Positions 19,041 through 28,854 of a stretch of 52,342 nt of DNA are shown one piece after another. Made by a program: the position numbers and the translations under genes. A model generated the notes under the pieces. It worked only from the letters and a program-made list of their open reading frames with translations, searched no databases and was not told the DNA's origin. The stretch comes from Curtobacterium sp. Leaf183. GTDB lineage: Bacteria; Actinomycetota; Actinomycetes; Actinomycetales; Microbacteriaceae. Positions within the stretch are counted from its first letter, which is position 1. Every line of letters begins with the position of its first letter. The stretch spans positions 140,188-192,529 of the forward strand of contig NZ_LMPO01000008.1 of NCBI RefSeq assembly GCF_001424385.1, written 5' to 3'.

Positions 19041-19075
19041 CGCCCGTCCCCGCTGCCGCTGCCAGGGCGGCGTCC

Positions 19076-19081
19076 TAGGGT
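19076..19081 (+). promoter_or_regulatory. -10 element of the M3 peptidase gene, leaderless
   Basis: TAGGGT ends 6 bases before the ATG at 19088 and no ribosome-binding site lies between, so transcription should start at or next to the start codon. A GTG at 19085 is an alternative start. Confidence 0.5.
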
Positions 19082-19087
19082 GGTGTG

Positions 19088-21112
19088 ATGACGACGCCGT
19101 TCGATGCACCGAGCACGCTCCCGTACGCACTCCCCCCGTTCGACCAGGTCCGGCTCGAGCACCACCGCCCGGCGTTCGACGCCGGCATGGCCGAGCAGCG
19201 GGCCGAGGTCGAGGCGATCGCCACGAACCCGGACGCCCCGACCTTCGAGAACACCCTCGTGGCGCTCGAACGCTCCGGCCAGCTGTTGACCCGGGTGAGC
19301 ATGGTGTTCTTCACCCTGTCCTCGGCGGACTCGACGCCCGAGCTCCACGACCTCGAGGCCGAGGTCTCCCCGCTGCTGGCCGCCCACCGCGACGCGATCA
19401 CGCTCGACTCCCGCCTGTACGCGCGCGTCCGGGCGGTGCTCGACGGCGCGGCCGAGGCGGGGCTCACGGGCGAGGACCTCCGGCTGGTCGAGCGCACCGC
19501 CACCGAGATGACGCTGGCGGGCGCCGGGCTGGACGACGCGGGCAAGGAGCGCCTCACCGCGATCAACCAGGAGCTCTCGACACTGACCACCACGTTCGAA
19601 CGCAACCTGCTCGACGAGACGAACGACCTGGCCGTGCACGTCACGGACGAGCGGGAGCTGGTCGGGCTCGACGACGGTGCCAAGTCCGCCGCGGCCGGTG
19701 CCGCCACGGACCGCGGGCTCGAGGGCTGGCTCATCACGCTGCCGCTCTACACGGGACACCCGTGGTTGTCGTCCCTGGCCGACCGGGGACTGCGCGAGCG
19801 GATCATGCGCGCGTCGCTGTCCCGCGGCCGCCGCGGCAACGAGCACGACAACCGCGACGTGCTCCTGCGCATCGTCCGGCTGCGTGCCGAGCGCGCCGAA
19901 CTGCTCGGGTTCCCGAACCACGCCGCCGTCGTCACCGCGGACGAGACCGCCAAGACCCCCGAGGCGGTCGACGGTCTGCTGTCGTCCCTGGTGCCGGCAG
20001 CAGCCGCGAATGCCGACGACGAGCGCGCGGTCCGGTCCCGCACCGTCGGGTACGACGTCGAGTCATGGGACTGGGCCTACGCGACCGAGATCCTGCGCGG
20101 GGAGCAGTTCGCGGCAGACGCCTCGGCCACTCGCCCCTACCTCGAGGCCGACCGGGTGCTGCACGACGGGGTGTTCTTCGCCGCCAATGCGCTCTACGGG
20201 CTGAAGTTCGCCGAGCGCCCGGACCTGCACGGGTACAACGACGAGGTCCGCGTGTTCGAGGTCACCGACGAAGAGGACGCCCCGGTCGGCCTGTACCTGC
20301 TCGACCTGTACACGCGGGACGGCAAGCGCGGTGGCGCGTGGATGAACCCGATCGTCGAGCAGTCCGCCCTGATGGGGACGCTGCCGGTCGTCGTGAACAA
20401 CCTCAATGTTGCCAAGCCCGCAGCGGGCTCGACGACGCTGTTGATCCAGGACGAGGTCGAGACGCTGTTCCACGAGTTCGGGCACGCGCTGCACGGTCTC
20501 ATCGCCCGCACCACGTACCCGCGGTTCTCCGGCACGAACGTCGAGCGGGACTTCGTCGAGTTCCCGAGCCAGGTGAACGAGATGTGGGTGTCGTGGCCCG
20601 AGGTGCTCGCGAACTACGCCAAGCACCACGAGACCGGTGCGTCGATGCCGCCCGAGCTCGTCCTCGGTCTGAGCGACTCCGCGGGCTTCAACGAGGGGTT
20701 CTCCACCACGGAGTACCTCGCCGCGGCGCTGCTCGACCAGGCCTGGCACCGGTTGTCGAAGGCCGGAGCCGATGCGGTCACCGACGTCGAGGCGTTCGAA
20801 CGCCAGGCGCTGGCCGACGCGGGCATCGACGTCGTCGCCGTCCCGCCGCGCTACTCGTCGACGTACTTCGCCCACACGTTCTCGGGCGGCTACGACGCCG
20901 GCTACTACGGCTACATCTGGAGCGAGGTCCTGGACGCCGACACGGTGGAGTGGTTCCGCGACCACGGCGGACTCGACCGGGCCGCCGGGCGTCGCTTCGC
21001 CACGATGGTGCTCGGCGTCGGCGGCGCGCAGGACCCGATCGAGGCCTTCCGCGGGTTCCGCGGGCGCGACGCCGAGGTCGGACCGCTGCTGCGCCGCCGC
21101 GGGCTGGAGTAA
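19088..21112 (+). CDS. M3 family oligopeptidase (oligopeptidase A / Dcp type)
   Basis: Cytosolic zinc metallopeptidase of 674 residues that degrades short peptides. The active site is LFHEFGHALHGLIA (HExxH zinc ligands and catalytic Glu), followed by the family stretch SGTNVERDFVEFPSQVNEMW, which supplies the third zinc ligand. The C-terminal substrate loop RYSSTYFAHTFSGGYDAGYYGYIWSE is typical of M3A enzymes. Length and start agree with the family. It converges with the restriction-type cassette, only 20 bases separating the stop codons, and no terminator is visible there. Confidence 0.93.
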   Translation: MTTPFDAPSTLPYALPPFDQVRLEHHRPAFDAGMAEQRAEVEAIATNPDAPTFENTLVALERSGQLLTRVSMVFFTLSSADSTPELHDLEAEVSPLLAAHRDAITLDSRLYARVRAVLDGAAEAGLTGEDLRLVERTATEMTLAGAGLDDAGKERLTAINQELSTLTTTFERNLLDETNDLAVHVTDERELVGLDDGAKSAAAGAATDRGLEGWLITLPLYTGHPWLSSLADRGLRERIMRASLSRGRRGNEHDNRDVLLRIVRLRAERAELLGFPNHAAVVTADETAKTPEAVDGLLSSLVPAAAANADDERAVRSRTVGYDVESWDWAYATEILRGEQFAADASATRPYLEADRVLHDGVFFAANALYGLKFAERPDLHGYNDEVRVFEVTDEEDAPVGLYLLDLYTRDGKRGGAWMNPIVEQSALMGTLPVVVNNLNVAKPAAGSTTLLIQDEVETLFHEFGHALHGLIARTTYPRFSGTNVERDFVEFPSQVNEMWVSWPEVLANYAKHHETGASMPPELVLGLSDSAGFNEGFSTTEYLAAALLDQAWHRLSKAGADAVTDVEAFERQALADAGIDVVAVPPRYSSTYFAHTFSGGYDAGYYGYIWSEVLDADTVEWFRDHGGLDRAAGRRFATMVLGVGGAQDPIEAFRGFRGRDAEVGPLLRRRGLE

Positions 21113-21132
21113 GCCCCTAGAACCTTCAATAT

Positions 21133-22053
21133 TCATACACCCATTGACTGCGTTTCCGACGCCATCACAGCTGCTATAACTTCCCCGACCCTCGTTCCTG
21201 GAGACGAAAGGTGCTTCGTGAGGTGCAGGCGGTCCAGCAGGCGCCTGCCTGCGCCTGCAACGTACCCCAGCGCAGAAGACTCCATATGATGAGGAACGGC
21301 TAAGAAGCCCACCGGCTCAACCAAGTCACCTAAGAAAGACTTCCAGTCAGACAAGCTAGGTTCAGTGGCCTTATAACGCCATGTATCGCTCTTTCCGCAC
21401 GTCACCTGGCCGACATAAAACCATCGAGTCTCACGAGGAAACCCGAACAATAGCTCGGCAACAATATCAACGTCCTCATCTTTGGCTCCGACGCGATGGT
21501 GAACGCCCCGGGACGTCGTAGCAATACCGAGCCGACGACCAAGTTCAGCAAGCGTTTGGTCAAAGTTTGAGGACGTACGTGCTATTTCTCCTAGCGACTC
21601 AGCACGCAATCCTGCTGATTGTAACGCCTCGGTCACCAGAATTTCAAATAAGTTTTCTACTTCATTCGGGCGACTTAACGAGAACGCATGGGAGATAGTT
21701 ACAGCGAGAAGTCCAACATACGCATACTGGGTTGGATCAATGCCTGGCTTGAGTCGCAGAGTAGCGGCCGCGACGTCGAACGGGTAGAGATCGTCCAGTT
21801 CACTCGCGCGATCCTGCAGACAAGACCAAGCATCCTCGGCGATACGCTCGAAAGTCCATTCTTCATCTTCGTCTCTCGAAGGATCAAAAACTATCTCTTT
21901 TTTCTGAGACGCGAGATCTTCGATTAGGTCTTCGAGCGTCGCTCGCCTAACAGTTCCACCCTTCAGCGCCAACAGCTCGCCGTAGTCAGCAAAGAACGAC
22001 GCCCGCTCCATCGAGCCATACCGTTCAGAGTCTGGTTCAATCGTCACCGTCAA
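21133..22053 (-). CDS. Probable restriction-type nuclease (PD-(D/E)XK-like), uncharacterised
   Basis: 306 residues with no clear named domain. Residues 131-147 (EVENLFEILVTEAL), 191-200 (KDEDVDIVAE) and 211-221 (WFYVGQVTCGK) resemble the Glu, Asp and Gln-x4-Lys stations of a PD-(D/E)XK fold. The GQVTCGKSDTW segment recalls GQCATGKNW-type proteins found beside C5 methyltransferases. This is motif-level recall only; no catalytic assignment is proven. The TTG at 22053 overlaps the end of the ParB-like gene; GTG 22047 and ATG 22011 are alternatives. Base composition is clearly more AT-rich than its neighbours. It is the last gene of the three-gene cassette. Confidence 0.7.
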   Translation of the reverse strand: MTVTIEPDSERYGSMERASFFADYGELLALKGGTVRRATLEDLIEDLASQKKEIVFDPSRDEDEEWTFERIAEDAWSCLQDRASELDDLYPFDVAAATLRLKPGIDPTQYAYVGLLAVTISHAFSLSRPNEVENLFEILVTEALQSAGLRAESLGEIARTSSNFDQTLAELGRRLGIATTSRGVHHRVGAKDEDVDIVAELLFGFPRETRWFYVGQVTCGKSDTWRYKATEPSLSDWKSFLGDLVEPVGFLAVPHHMESSALGYVAGAGRRLLDRLHLTKHLSSPGTRVGEVIAAVMASETQSMGV

Positions 22054-23170
22054 GCCGATCTCTCAGAATAACCAGCAACGAACGCGCGCTACTACTAAGA
22101 CTCTGAGCGGTAGAGACAACCTCCGGCGTTACCTCGAAAGAGTCGACGCCTGCGATAATGATCTCGATCGCCTTAGCCTGATTCGCCAGGCGACTCGACA
22201 AGGACTCCCGGTCGACCACCTGGTAAGCCAAGCCAATATCATCGGTTGCCACCAGCGTCGCCCTAGCCGCGTCACTTGCTAGGACTCGTCCATACCGCGT
22301 GGCGTCCCGCGAATCCCTGAGAACTGGCCGAGTAGCACCATCTCGGGGGACAAGGTCACTAATAACCCGTGCTAGCGCTGCCACGTCCACTGTTCCTAGG
22401 GTTCGTTGAATACCCTCGTACGTAAGTGAATCTTCGATTCGAAGATAGGAGCGCACTTCAAGGCTGTTCAAGAGGCGGTTCCAGACCCCGAAGCGCTCAC
22501 GTAAGACGTAATTCGCTTGATCCCTGAGCGTCGTTTCTTCTTGCGCGTAGCGTAAGATGCGCAATGCAAGATAGGGCCCACGCACCCCGAGAGCGTTGGT
22601 TCCGACCCGCTTCCCGACGTCCTTGAAGGGAGCCTTGGAGCCTTCCGATACCGCCCGGCTGATCTCGGCTTCAAGATATCTCGCTTTGGCCTCCGGACTC
22701 CAGGTCTTCAAGCCCCCGATGTGCCGGAAACCCAGGAACTTCCGTACCTCTTCCTCGGACGAAACGACGAGACAAGGAACTGAGCGGAGCGCGTTCAGAC
22801 TAGCGACTGTCGGTGCCTCTTCGAAGTCGAAACTTAAGTCCGCTTCCCGAGCCGCAGGCAGCTGCAAGAGCAAGCTCAATGTGGCAAATCGACGGTTCCC
22901 CTCGACCACGAGAGTCGGCATTCCGGCGGCTCGCATGACAACCAGAGGTTCATGTTCGAAAAACCCATTCGTGACCATCGATGACGCGAGCTCTTCCAGA
23001 GCACCTTGCTCCACCAGCCACGCAAGTAACTGAGGCTGCGATGAGCCGACCAAGTCCTCCGGTAGTCGGGGGTTATTTGGATCGAGATTCAACTCATCGA
23101 CAGGAATGTACTCAATTTTCCCCGCGGTAGGACCATCCGCATCGTTTTGGCTCACGCTGATACCGCCCAT
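22037..23170 (-). CDS. ParB/Srx-like nuclease-fold protein of the methyltransferase cassette
   Basis: 377 residues. The N-terminal ParB-like domain (about 18-135) reads IEYIPVDELNLDPNNPRLPEDL, then ELASSMVTNGFFEHEPLVVM and the nucleotide-binding-type box VVEGNRRFATLSLL at residues 88-101. FRHIGGLKTWSPEAKARYLEAEI near 148-170 fits the ParB/helix linker. The rest is helical and unrecognised. It is not a chromosome-partition ParB: it has no parA neighbour and sits between a methyltransferase and a probable nuclease. The start is ATG 23170, overlapping dcm by 19 bases, or GTG 23155 with a 4-base overlap. A regulatory or DNA-sensing role in restriction is inference. Confidence 0.78.
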   Translation of the reverse strand: MGGISVSQNDADGPTAGKIEYIPVDELNLDPNNPRLPEDLVGSSQPQLLAWLVEQGALEELASSMVTNGFFEHEPLVVMRAAGMPTLVVEGNRRFATLSLLLQLPAAREADLSFDFEEAPTVASLNALRSVPCLVVSSEEEVRKFLGFRHIGGLKTWSPEAKARYLEAEISRAVSEGSKAPFKDVGKRVGTNALGVRGPYLALRILRYAQEETTLRDQANYVLRERFGVWNRLLNSLEVRSYLRIEDSLTYEGIQRTLGTVDVAALARVISDLVPRDGATRPVLRDSRDATRYGRVLASDAARATLVATDDIGLAYQVVDRESLSSRLANQAKAIEIIIAGVDSFEVTPEVVSTAQSLSSSARSLLVILRDRLDGDD

Positions 23171-24372
23171 TCCTCGTCGTTCGTACTCAGCATGCGAGCA
23201 CCCGGTCCCTTACCTTCCCCTGCATGCGCCGACTTTGGTCCGACTAAAGGGAGATAGACCTCAGCGACGGGCGCGACAGGTAAAGGCCGGTGAGTCACAG
23301 CGGAGTCTCGAGAAACAGATAGCTCAAGTTGCCCCTGGCGACCTGGCAAGGAAAGAGCATGAAGGAGTTGCCGTCCTAGATGTTCAGCAAGGAGCGATGG
23401 CGTCGCGTTACCGATTTGACGGGTTGCGGCTCTATAGTCCCCCTCGAGCTTCCAATCCTTGGGCAGAGTCTGCAGCCGCAGCTGCTCTTCAACCGCCAAG
23501 GGCCTGTTCTCCCAATGAAATGGGCCGGTAGAAGGCCCTGGCGAGGCGGAGAGTGTCCATGACGGTAAATCTCTGGCAAGTTTCAGAAGGAAATTCCAGT
23601 ACCGAGTCCGGTAGCCGAAAATCTCGGGCCCTTCACCTCGACTCGTCAGCCAGAGATAGTTCTTTCCTTCCGGGATCGACGGAAGGAGACTTGCCCATTT
23701 GCCGGCCGCGATAGGGACTTCTTTAGGCGTTACGTCGCTGAGTGCCTCAAAGGCCGTTATCGGCCTGTCTCCATGTGTTGGCTCGGGCCAATCAAAGGTA
23801 ACATCGTCTCGCAAGATCACAATAATGACGCGACGCCGATTCTGAGGAACGCCAAAGTCGGCAGCATTCAGGAGGCGCCAGTTCACTGAGTAAGTCACCG
23901 CGTTGGACTGACTAATTTTAAGCATCGCCTGCTTCAAATAGTCTAAAGCGGAGTGCTGGCCTTGAACAAAGCCGAGCACGTTTTCCATCAGAACAGCTCG
24001 AGGAAGGAACTTATCAATGAGTTCGATAGTGGCGTCGACTGTTTTAGCTCGCGGGTCCCTCATGCCTTTTCTGCCACTGGCTGCCCACTGCGCGGCAGCT
24101 GAGAACGGCTGACAGGGCGGTCCGCCACAAATAAGCGCAAGGTCGCCCCTGTTTAGTCCCAAGTCCTCCGGCGTGAGCGACGCTGCCACTTCGATAACGT
24201 CGCCTCGTTTGCCAAGGAGATTCGCACCGGGGCGATTGAGAAGGAGCGACTTCCGAGCCACCACATCCTTCTCAACCGCGCCAATGATGCGAAATCCCGC
24301 CGCCTCTAGGCCAACGTCCATGCCCCCTGCCCCGCTGAAAAGCGAGAGCGCTGTCATCTGACCCTTCTTCAC
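23152..24372 (-). CDS. DNA (cytosine-5)-methyltransferase
   Basis: 406-residue type II C5 methyltransferase. Motif I is LSLFSGAGGMDVGLEAAGF, motif IV is GGPPCQPFS with catalytic Cys87, motif VI is ENVLGF (130-135), and motif VIII is AADFGVPQNRRRVIIV. A target-recognition stretch of about 70 residues runs from 205, and motifs IX-X include LRLQTLPKDW and RQIGNATPSLLAEHL. The C-terminal 60 residues are extra. The recognition sequence cannot be read. GTG 24372 lies 11 bases after the clpX stop; ATG 24357, preceded by AAGAAGGG, is an alternative. It is AT-richer than its flanks, consistent with horizontal gain. Confidence 0.93.
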   Translation of the reverse strand: MKKGQMTALSLFSGAGGMDVGLEAAGFRIIGAVEKDVVARKSLLLNRPGANLLGKRGDVIEVAASLTPEDLGLNRGDLALICGGPPCQPFSAAAQWAASGRKGMRDPRAKTVDATIELIDKFLPRAVLMENVLGFVQGQHSALDYLKQAMLKISQSNAVTYSVNWRLLNAADFGVPQNRRRVIIVILRDDVTFDWPEPTHGDRPITAFEALSDVTPKEVPIAAGKWASLLPSIPEGKNYLWLTSRGEGPEIFGYRTRYWNFLLKLARDLPSWTLSASPGPSTGPFHWENRPLAVEEQLRLQTLPKDWKLEGDYRAATRQIGNATPSLLAEHLGRQLLHALSLPGRQGQLELSVSRDSAVTHRPLPVAPVAEVYLPLVGPKSAHAGEGKGPGARMLSTNDEEWAVSA

Positions 24373-24383
24373 AGCTACCTAGG

Positions 24384-25664
<1,281 letters not shown>

Positions 25665-25827
25665 GCTCGCAGCCTTCCCTGGTCGACGTGCACCGATGCG
25701 CCGGTGCACGAGGTCGTCGTGGATCCGAGCCTAACCGCATCCGACGACAGTCACGGCGACGCCGAGCGCGTTTCCACGGGCGCGTTCGCCCTGGGCGTTG
25801 CGCCCTGCTACGTTGTGACCACGAGTT

Positions 25828-25840
25828 CTACAAGTTGTAG
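25828..25840. promoter_or_regulatory. Palindromic operator candidate upstream of the copper genes
   Basis: CTACAAGTTGTAG is a perfect dyad (six-base arms around one central G) 60 bases upstream of the ycnI-like ATG and between it and divergent clpX. It resembles the TACA-N-TGTA boxes bound by CopY/BlaI-type repressors but with three central bases where those have two. No regulator of that family is encoded nearby in the window. CTACGTTGTG just upstream is a weaker similar word. Confidence 0.45.
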
Positions 25841-25899
25841 AGCAGCGCGCCCGTCCACCACCGGTACGTGCCCAGTCCCACCGTGAGAGGATCCACCCC

Positions 25900-26649
25900 A
25901 TGCAGAAGCGCCTCGCCGTCGGCAGCGCAGCGACCGTCGCGGTCGCCGCAGCCATCGTCCTCGGCACCGCCGCCTCCGCCAGTGCCCACGTCGAGGCGAC
26001 GAGCACCAGCACCGCTGCGAACTCCTACACGACGGCCACGTTCTCGGTCCCGCACGGCTGCGACGGCTCCCCCACGACCAAGCTGCAGTTCCACGTGCCG
26101 TCCTCGGTGATCGAGGTCACACCGACGGTGAACCCGAACTGGGACATCACGAAGACGACCGAGCCCTACACGAGCGCGTCCGCCGCCTCGGACGACGAGT
26201 CCACCGCGGACGCCGGCGAACGGGTCATCAGCGTCACGTACACGGCGAAGACCCCGCTCCCCGCCGACGAGCGCGACACGTTCTCGCTGTCGTTCTCATT
26301 GCCGGACGGCAAGGCGGGCGACGTCGTCTCGCTGCCCGTCACCCAGACCTGCGAGCAGGGCTCGACCGAGTGGGACCAGGCGCAGAAGGCCGGTCAGGCG
26401 GAGCCCGAGCACCCGGCGCCCTCGATCACGCTGACGGCAGCCTCGGCCAGCACCGACGGTGACGACGACGCGGCTGCCGCCACCGACGACGACGCGCCCA
26501 CGGCGGCCGCTGCCTCGTCCTCGACGACCGGCGCCTCGGCCTCCGAGCCCGACCTGGTCGGCCGGTTCCTCGGCCTCGGCGGTCTGGTGCTCGGCGCAGC
26601 CGGACTGGTCGTGGCGGTCGCCGCCACCAGACGCCGCAGCACCAAGTGA
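25900..26649 (+). CDS. YcnI-like DUF1775 copper-associated membrane-anchored protein
   Basis: 249-residue exported protein. A Sec signal peptide (MQKRLAVGSAATVAVAAAIVLG, cleavage near ASASA/HV) precedes a DUF1775 domain beginning HVEATSTSTAANSYTTATFSVPHGCDG; in characterised YcnI the first His of the mature protein binds copper. A low-complexity Asp/Ala/Ser linker (about residues 185-215) leads to a C-terminal helix and a basic RRRSTK anchor. It is coupled to a CopC gene by a GTGA overlap, supporting a role in periplasmic-type copper handling at the cell surface. Confidence 0.88.
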   Translation: MQKRLAVGSAATVAVAAAIVLGTAASASAHVEATSTSTAANSYTTATFSVPHGCDGSPTTKLQFHVPSSVIEVTPTVNPNWDITKTTEPYTSASAASDDESTADAGERVISVTYTAKTPLPADERDTFSLSFSLPDGKAGDVVSLPVTQTCEQGSTEWDQAQKAGQAEPEHPAPSITLTAASASTDGDDDAAAATDDDAPTAAAASSSTTGASASEPDLVGRFLGLGGLVLGAAGLVVAVAATRRRSTK

Positions 26650-27293
26650 CGCGGTCGTCGACCCGGCGCGCGCCGGCCAGCAGGCTCCTGGCGGGCGCCG
26701 CCACGGTCCTCCTGGCCGTCGGTGGAGCGGTCTTCGGGCTCGCCGGTCCGGCGAACGCGCACAACTACCTGATCGCGTCGACGCCCGCGGTCGACGGCAC
26801 CCTGACGTCCCTGCCGAAGGCGTTCGAGATCACCACGAACGACAAGCTGCTCGACATCGGCGGGACCGGCTCGGGGTTCGCGTTCCGCGTCGTCGGCCCG
26901 GACGGCCGCTACCACGAGGACGGCTGCGTCGCGATCGACGGCCCCTCGATGACCACGACGGCCTCACTCGGCGCATCGGGGAAGTACCAGGTCGAGTGGC
27001 AGATCGTCTCCGCGGACGGGCACACCGTCTCGGACGAGTACGCCTTCACGTGGAAGGCCCCGACCGGGTTCACCCCCGCGGCAGGCTCGGCGAAGCCGCC
27101 GGCCTGCGCGTCTGCGGGGTCGTCGTCGGACACCACGACCGGGACCGCGTCGGGCAGCGGGGACTCCTCGGCGTCCGACGCGCTGTTCATCGGCGCCGGT
27201 GGACTCGTGCTCGTCGCCGCGGTCGTCGCCGTGCTGCTGCTGGTCCGGCGCCGCCCCGCGCCCGCGGCGGACCCCGACGACACCGAGGACTGA
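26646..27293 (+). CDS. copC: CopC-domain copper resistance protein, membrane anchored
   Basis: 215 residues. After a signal peptide the mature chain starts with AHNYLIASTPAVDGTL; that first His is the usual CopC copper ligand. VSADGHTVSDEYAFTW supplies the second conserved His (and Asp). A Ser/Thr/Gly linker and a C-terminal membrane helix (ALFIGAGGLVLVAAVVAVLLLV) with a basic tail hold it at the membrane. No fused or adjacent CopD is present. The GTG start overlaps the ycnI-like stop by four bases, so the two are one operon. Confidence 0.9.
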   Translation: MTRSSTRRAPASRLLAGAATVLLAVGGAVFGLAGPANAHNYLIASTPAVDGTLTSLPKAFEITTNDKLLDIGGTGSGFAFRVVGPDGRYHEDGCVAIDGPSMTTTASLGASGKYQVEWQIVSADGHTVSDEYAFTWKAPTGFTPAAGSAKPPACASAGSSSDTTTGTASGSGDSSASDALFIGAGGLVLVAAVVAVLLLVRRRPAPAADPDDTED

Positions 27294-27298
27294 CGCGG

Positions 27299-27341
27299 CC
27301 CGCCGGCCAGCCGGCCAGCCGGCCACCCGGCCGGCCCGGGC
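27299..27341. repeat. Low-complexity CCGGCCAG tandem repeat
   Basis: About five imperfect copies of an 8-base CCGGCCAG/CCGGCCAC unit directly after the copC stop. It may fold into short hairpins and act as a terminator. A related GCCGGCGR array is at the right end of the window. Confidence 0.55.
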
Positions 27342-27358
27342 TGTCCCTGGTCACCTCG

Positions 27359-27448
27359 CCGAGGTTCCACGACTTGCCGCTCAGGTTCCGCGAGGTGCGA
27401 CAAGCCAACCGTGACCGAGCTCGAGATGCCGTAATTGGGGAACCTCGG
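27359..27448. repeat. 90-bp element with perfect 10-bp inverted ends (REP/MITE-like)
   Basis: CCGAGGTTCC at 27359-27368 is mirrored by GGAACCTCGG at 27439-27448. Inside are a nested imperfect dyad (CTTGCCGC near 27373, GCGACAAG near 27397), a second GGTTCC and an A/T-richer CGTAATTGGGG end. It contains no ORF of its own. It lies between convergent copC and clpP2. The form matches a small non-autonomous mobile or REP-type element; no target-site duplication is clear. Confidence 0.5.
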
Positions 27449-27490
27449 TGGGCTGGCGGCACGAGCAGCCCCCAGGACGATCGCGACGCA

Positions 27491-27532
27491 CGACGAAGGG
27501 CCCCGCACCGGTCGGTGCGGGGCCCTTCGTCG
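27491..27532. terminator. Strong bidirectional terminator between copC and clpP2
   Basis: A perfect 20-bp inverted repeat (arms 27491-27510 and 27513-27532) with only two bases between. The arms contain GAAGGGCCCCGCACC, a form common to actinobacterial terminators. It ends 6 bases before the clpP2 stop codon and serves the convergent copC operon as well. Confidence 0.85.
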
Positions 27533-27538
27533 TTGCTG

Positions 27539-28198
27539 CTAGCGGGCGAGCGCGGGGAGGTTCTTCCGGCTCGTCAGCACCTGGTCGATCAGGCCGTACT
27601 CGACGGCTTCGGCCGCGGACATGATCTTGTCGCGCTCGATGTCGTGGTTGACCTGTTCGGCGGTCTTGTTGGAGTGCTTCGACAGCGTCTCCTCGAGCCA
27701 GGTGCGCATGCGGAGGATCTCCGCCGCCTGGATCTCGATGTCGGACGCCTGACCGCCACCCTGCTGGACCGCAGGCTGGTGGATGAGCACGCGGGCGTTC
27801 GGCAGCGCCAGACGCTTGCCGGGCGTTCCACCGGCGAGCAGCACCGACGCGGCCGAGGCGGCCTGCCCGAGGCAGACCGTCTGGATCTGCGGACGGATGT
27901 ACTGCATCGTGTCGTAGATCGCCGTCATCGCGGTGAACGAGCCACCGGGCGAGTTGATGTACATCACGATGTCGCGGTCGGGGTCCATCGACTCGAGCAC
28001 GAGCAGCTGGGCCATGACGTCGTCAGCCGACGCGTCGTCGACCTGGACGCCGAGGAACACGATGCGGTCCTCAAACAGCTTCGCGTACGGGTCCTGCCGC
28101 TTGTAGCCGTAGGCCGTGCGCTCTTCGAAGCTCGGGAGGATGTACCGATCGGAGGGAGCCGGGACGTTCTGCGCGCCACCGAGCATGGGGAGATGCAT
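27539..28198 (-). CDS. clpP2: ATP-dependent Clp protease proteolytic subunit 2
   Basis: 219-residue serine protease subunit. The catalytic Ser is in [14 protein letters not shown], the His in [12 protein letters not shown], and the Asp follows in [40 protein letters not shown] is the family core. Actinobacteria form mixed ClpP1P2 rings, and clpP1 lies immediately upstream, 26 bases away, as expected. The N-terminus ([13 protein letters not shown]) is the processed propeptide region. Identity is firm. Confidence 0.95.
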   Translation of the reverse strand: MHLPMLGGAQNVPAPSDRYILPSFEERTAYGYKRQDPYAKLFEDRIVFLGVQVDDASADDVMAQLLVLESMDPDRDIVMYINSPGGSFTAMTAIYDTMQYIRPQIQTVCLGQAASAASVLLAGGTPGKRLALPNARVLIHQPAVQQGGGQASDIEIQAAEILRMRTWLEETLSKHSNKTAEQVNHDIERDKIMSAAEAVEYGLIDQVLTSRKNLPALAR

Positions 28199-28224
28199 TC
28201 TCGTTTCCTTTTCTTCGGTGGGGG

Positions 28225-28854
28225 TCAGGACTGGGCGTCGGGGTCGGCTGCCGCGGTGGGCGTCTCGCCGTCGGCGACCGTGCCACCACCGCCCACGACC
28301 TCGGACGCGGATGCGCGCAGGTGGTCGACGAACCCGTAGTCCAGCGCTTCCTGCGCCGAGAACCAGTTGTCGCGGTCGTTGTCCAGGAGGACCTGCTCGA
28401 TGGACTTGCCGGTCTGCTCGGCGGTCAGCTCGGCCATGCGCTGCTTCATGTCGAGGATGACCTTCGCCTGCGTCTGGATGTCCGCGGCGGTGCCGCCGAA
28501 GCCACCGGACGGCTGGTGCAGGAGCACACGGGCGTTCGGGGTGATGTAGCGCTTGCCGGGCGTGCCCGACGAGAGCAGAAACTGCCCCATCGAGGCGGCG
28601 AGGCCGATGCCCACGGTGACGATGTCGTTCGGCACGAACTGCATCGTGTCGTAGATCGCCATGCCCGCGGTGATCGAACCACCGGGCGAGTTGATGTAGA
28701 GGTAGATGTCCTTCTCAGGGTCCTCGGCGGCGAGCAGCAGCAGCTTGGCTGCGATCTCGTTCGAGTTGTCGTCGCGGACCTCGGAGCCGAGCCACACGAT
28801 CCGGTCTCTCAGAAGGCGGTCAAAAACACTGGGGTTCAGTGTTGCTTCGGCCAT
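28225..28854 (-). CDS. clpP1: ATP-dependent Clp protease proteolytic subunit 1
   Basis: 209 residues. Catalytic Ser is in [14 protein letters not shown], His in [14 protein letters not shown], Asp in [19 protein letters not shown]. The C-terminal 25 residues are Gly/Ala/Asp-rich and not conserved. ATG 28854 has GGGAG nine bases upstream, and the chain begins [23 protein letters not shown]. It is the promoter-proximal gene of clpP1-clpP2. tig lies upstream on the same strand but is separated by a strong hairpin. Confidence 0.95.
   Translation of the reverse strand: MAEATLNPSVFDRLLRDRIVWLGSEVRDDNSNEIAAKLLLLAAEDPEKDIYLYINSPGGSITAGMAIYDTMQFVPNDIVTVGIGLAASMGQFLLSSGTPGKRYITPNARVLLHQPSGGFGGTAADIQTQAKVILDMKQRMAELTAEQTGKSIEQVLLDNDRDNWFSAQEALDYGFVDHLRASASEVVGGGGTVADGETPTAAADPDAQS

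Noticed and set aside
22037..23170. Calling the ParB-fold protein a chromosome or plasmid partition protein.
   Set aside because: No parA and no parS-like sites are nearby, and the gene overlaps a methyltransferase and a probable nuclease gene.
26459..28339. Long plus-strand open frame running antisense through copC, clpP2 and the start of clpP1.
   Set aside because: It is a GC-rich shadow of well-identified genes, Arg/Pro-rich and without any domain or start signal.
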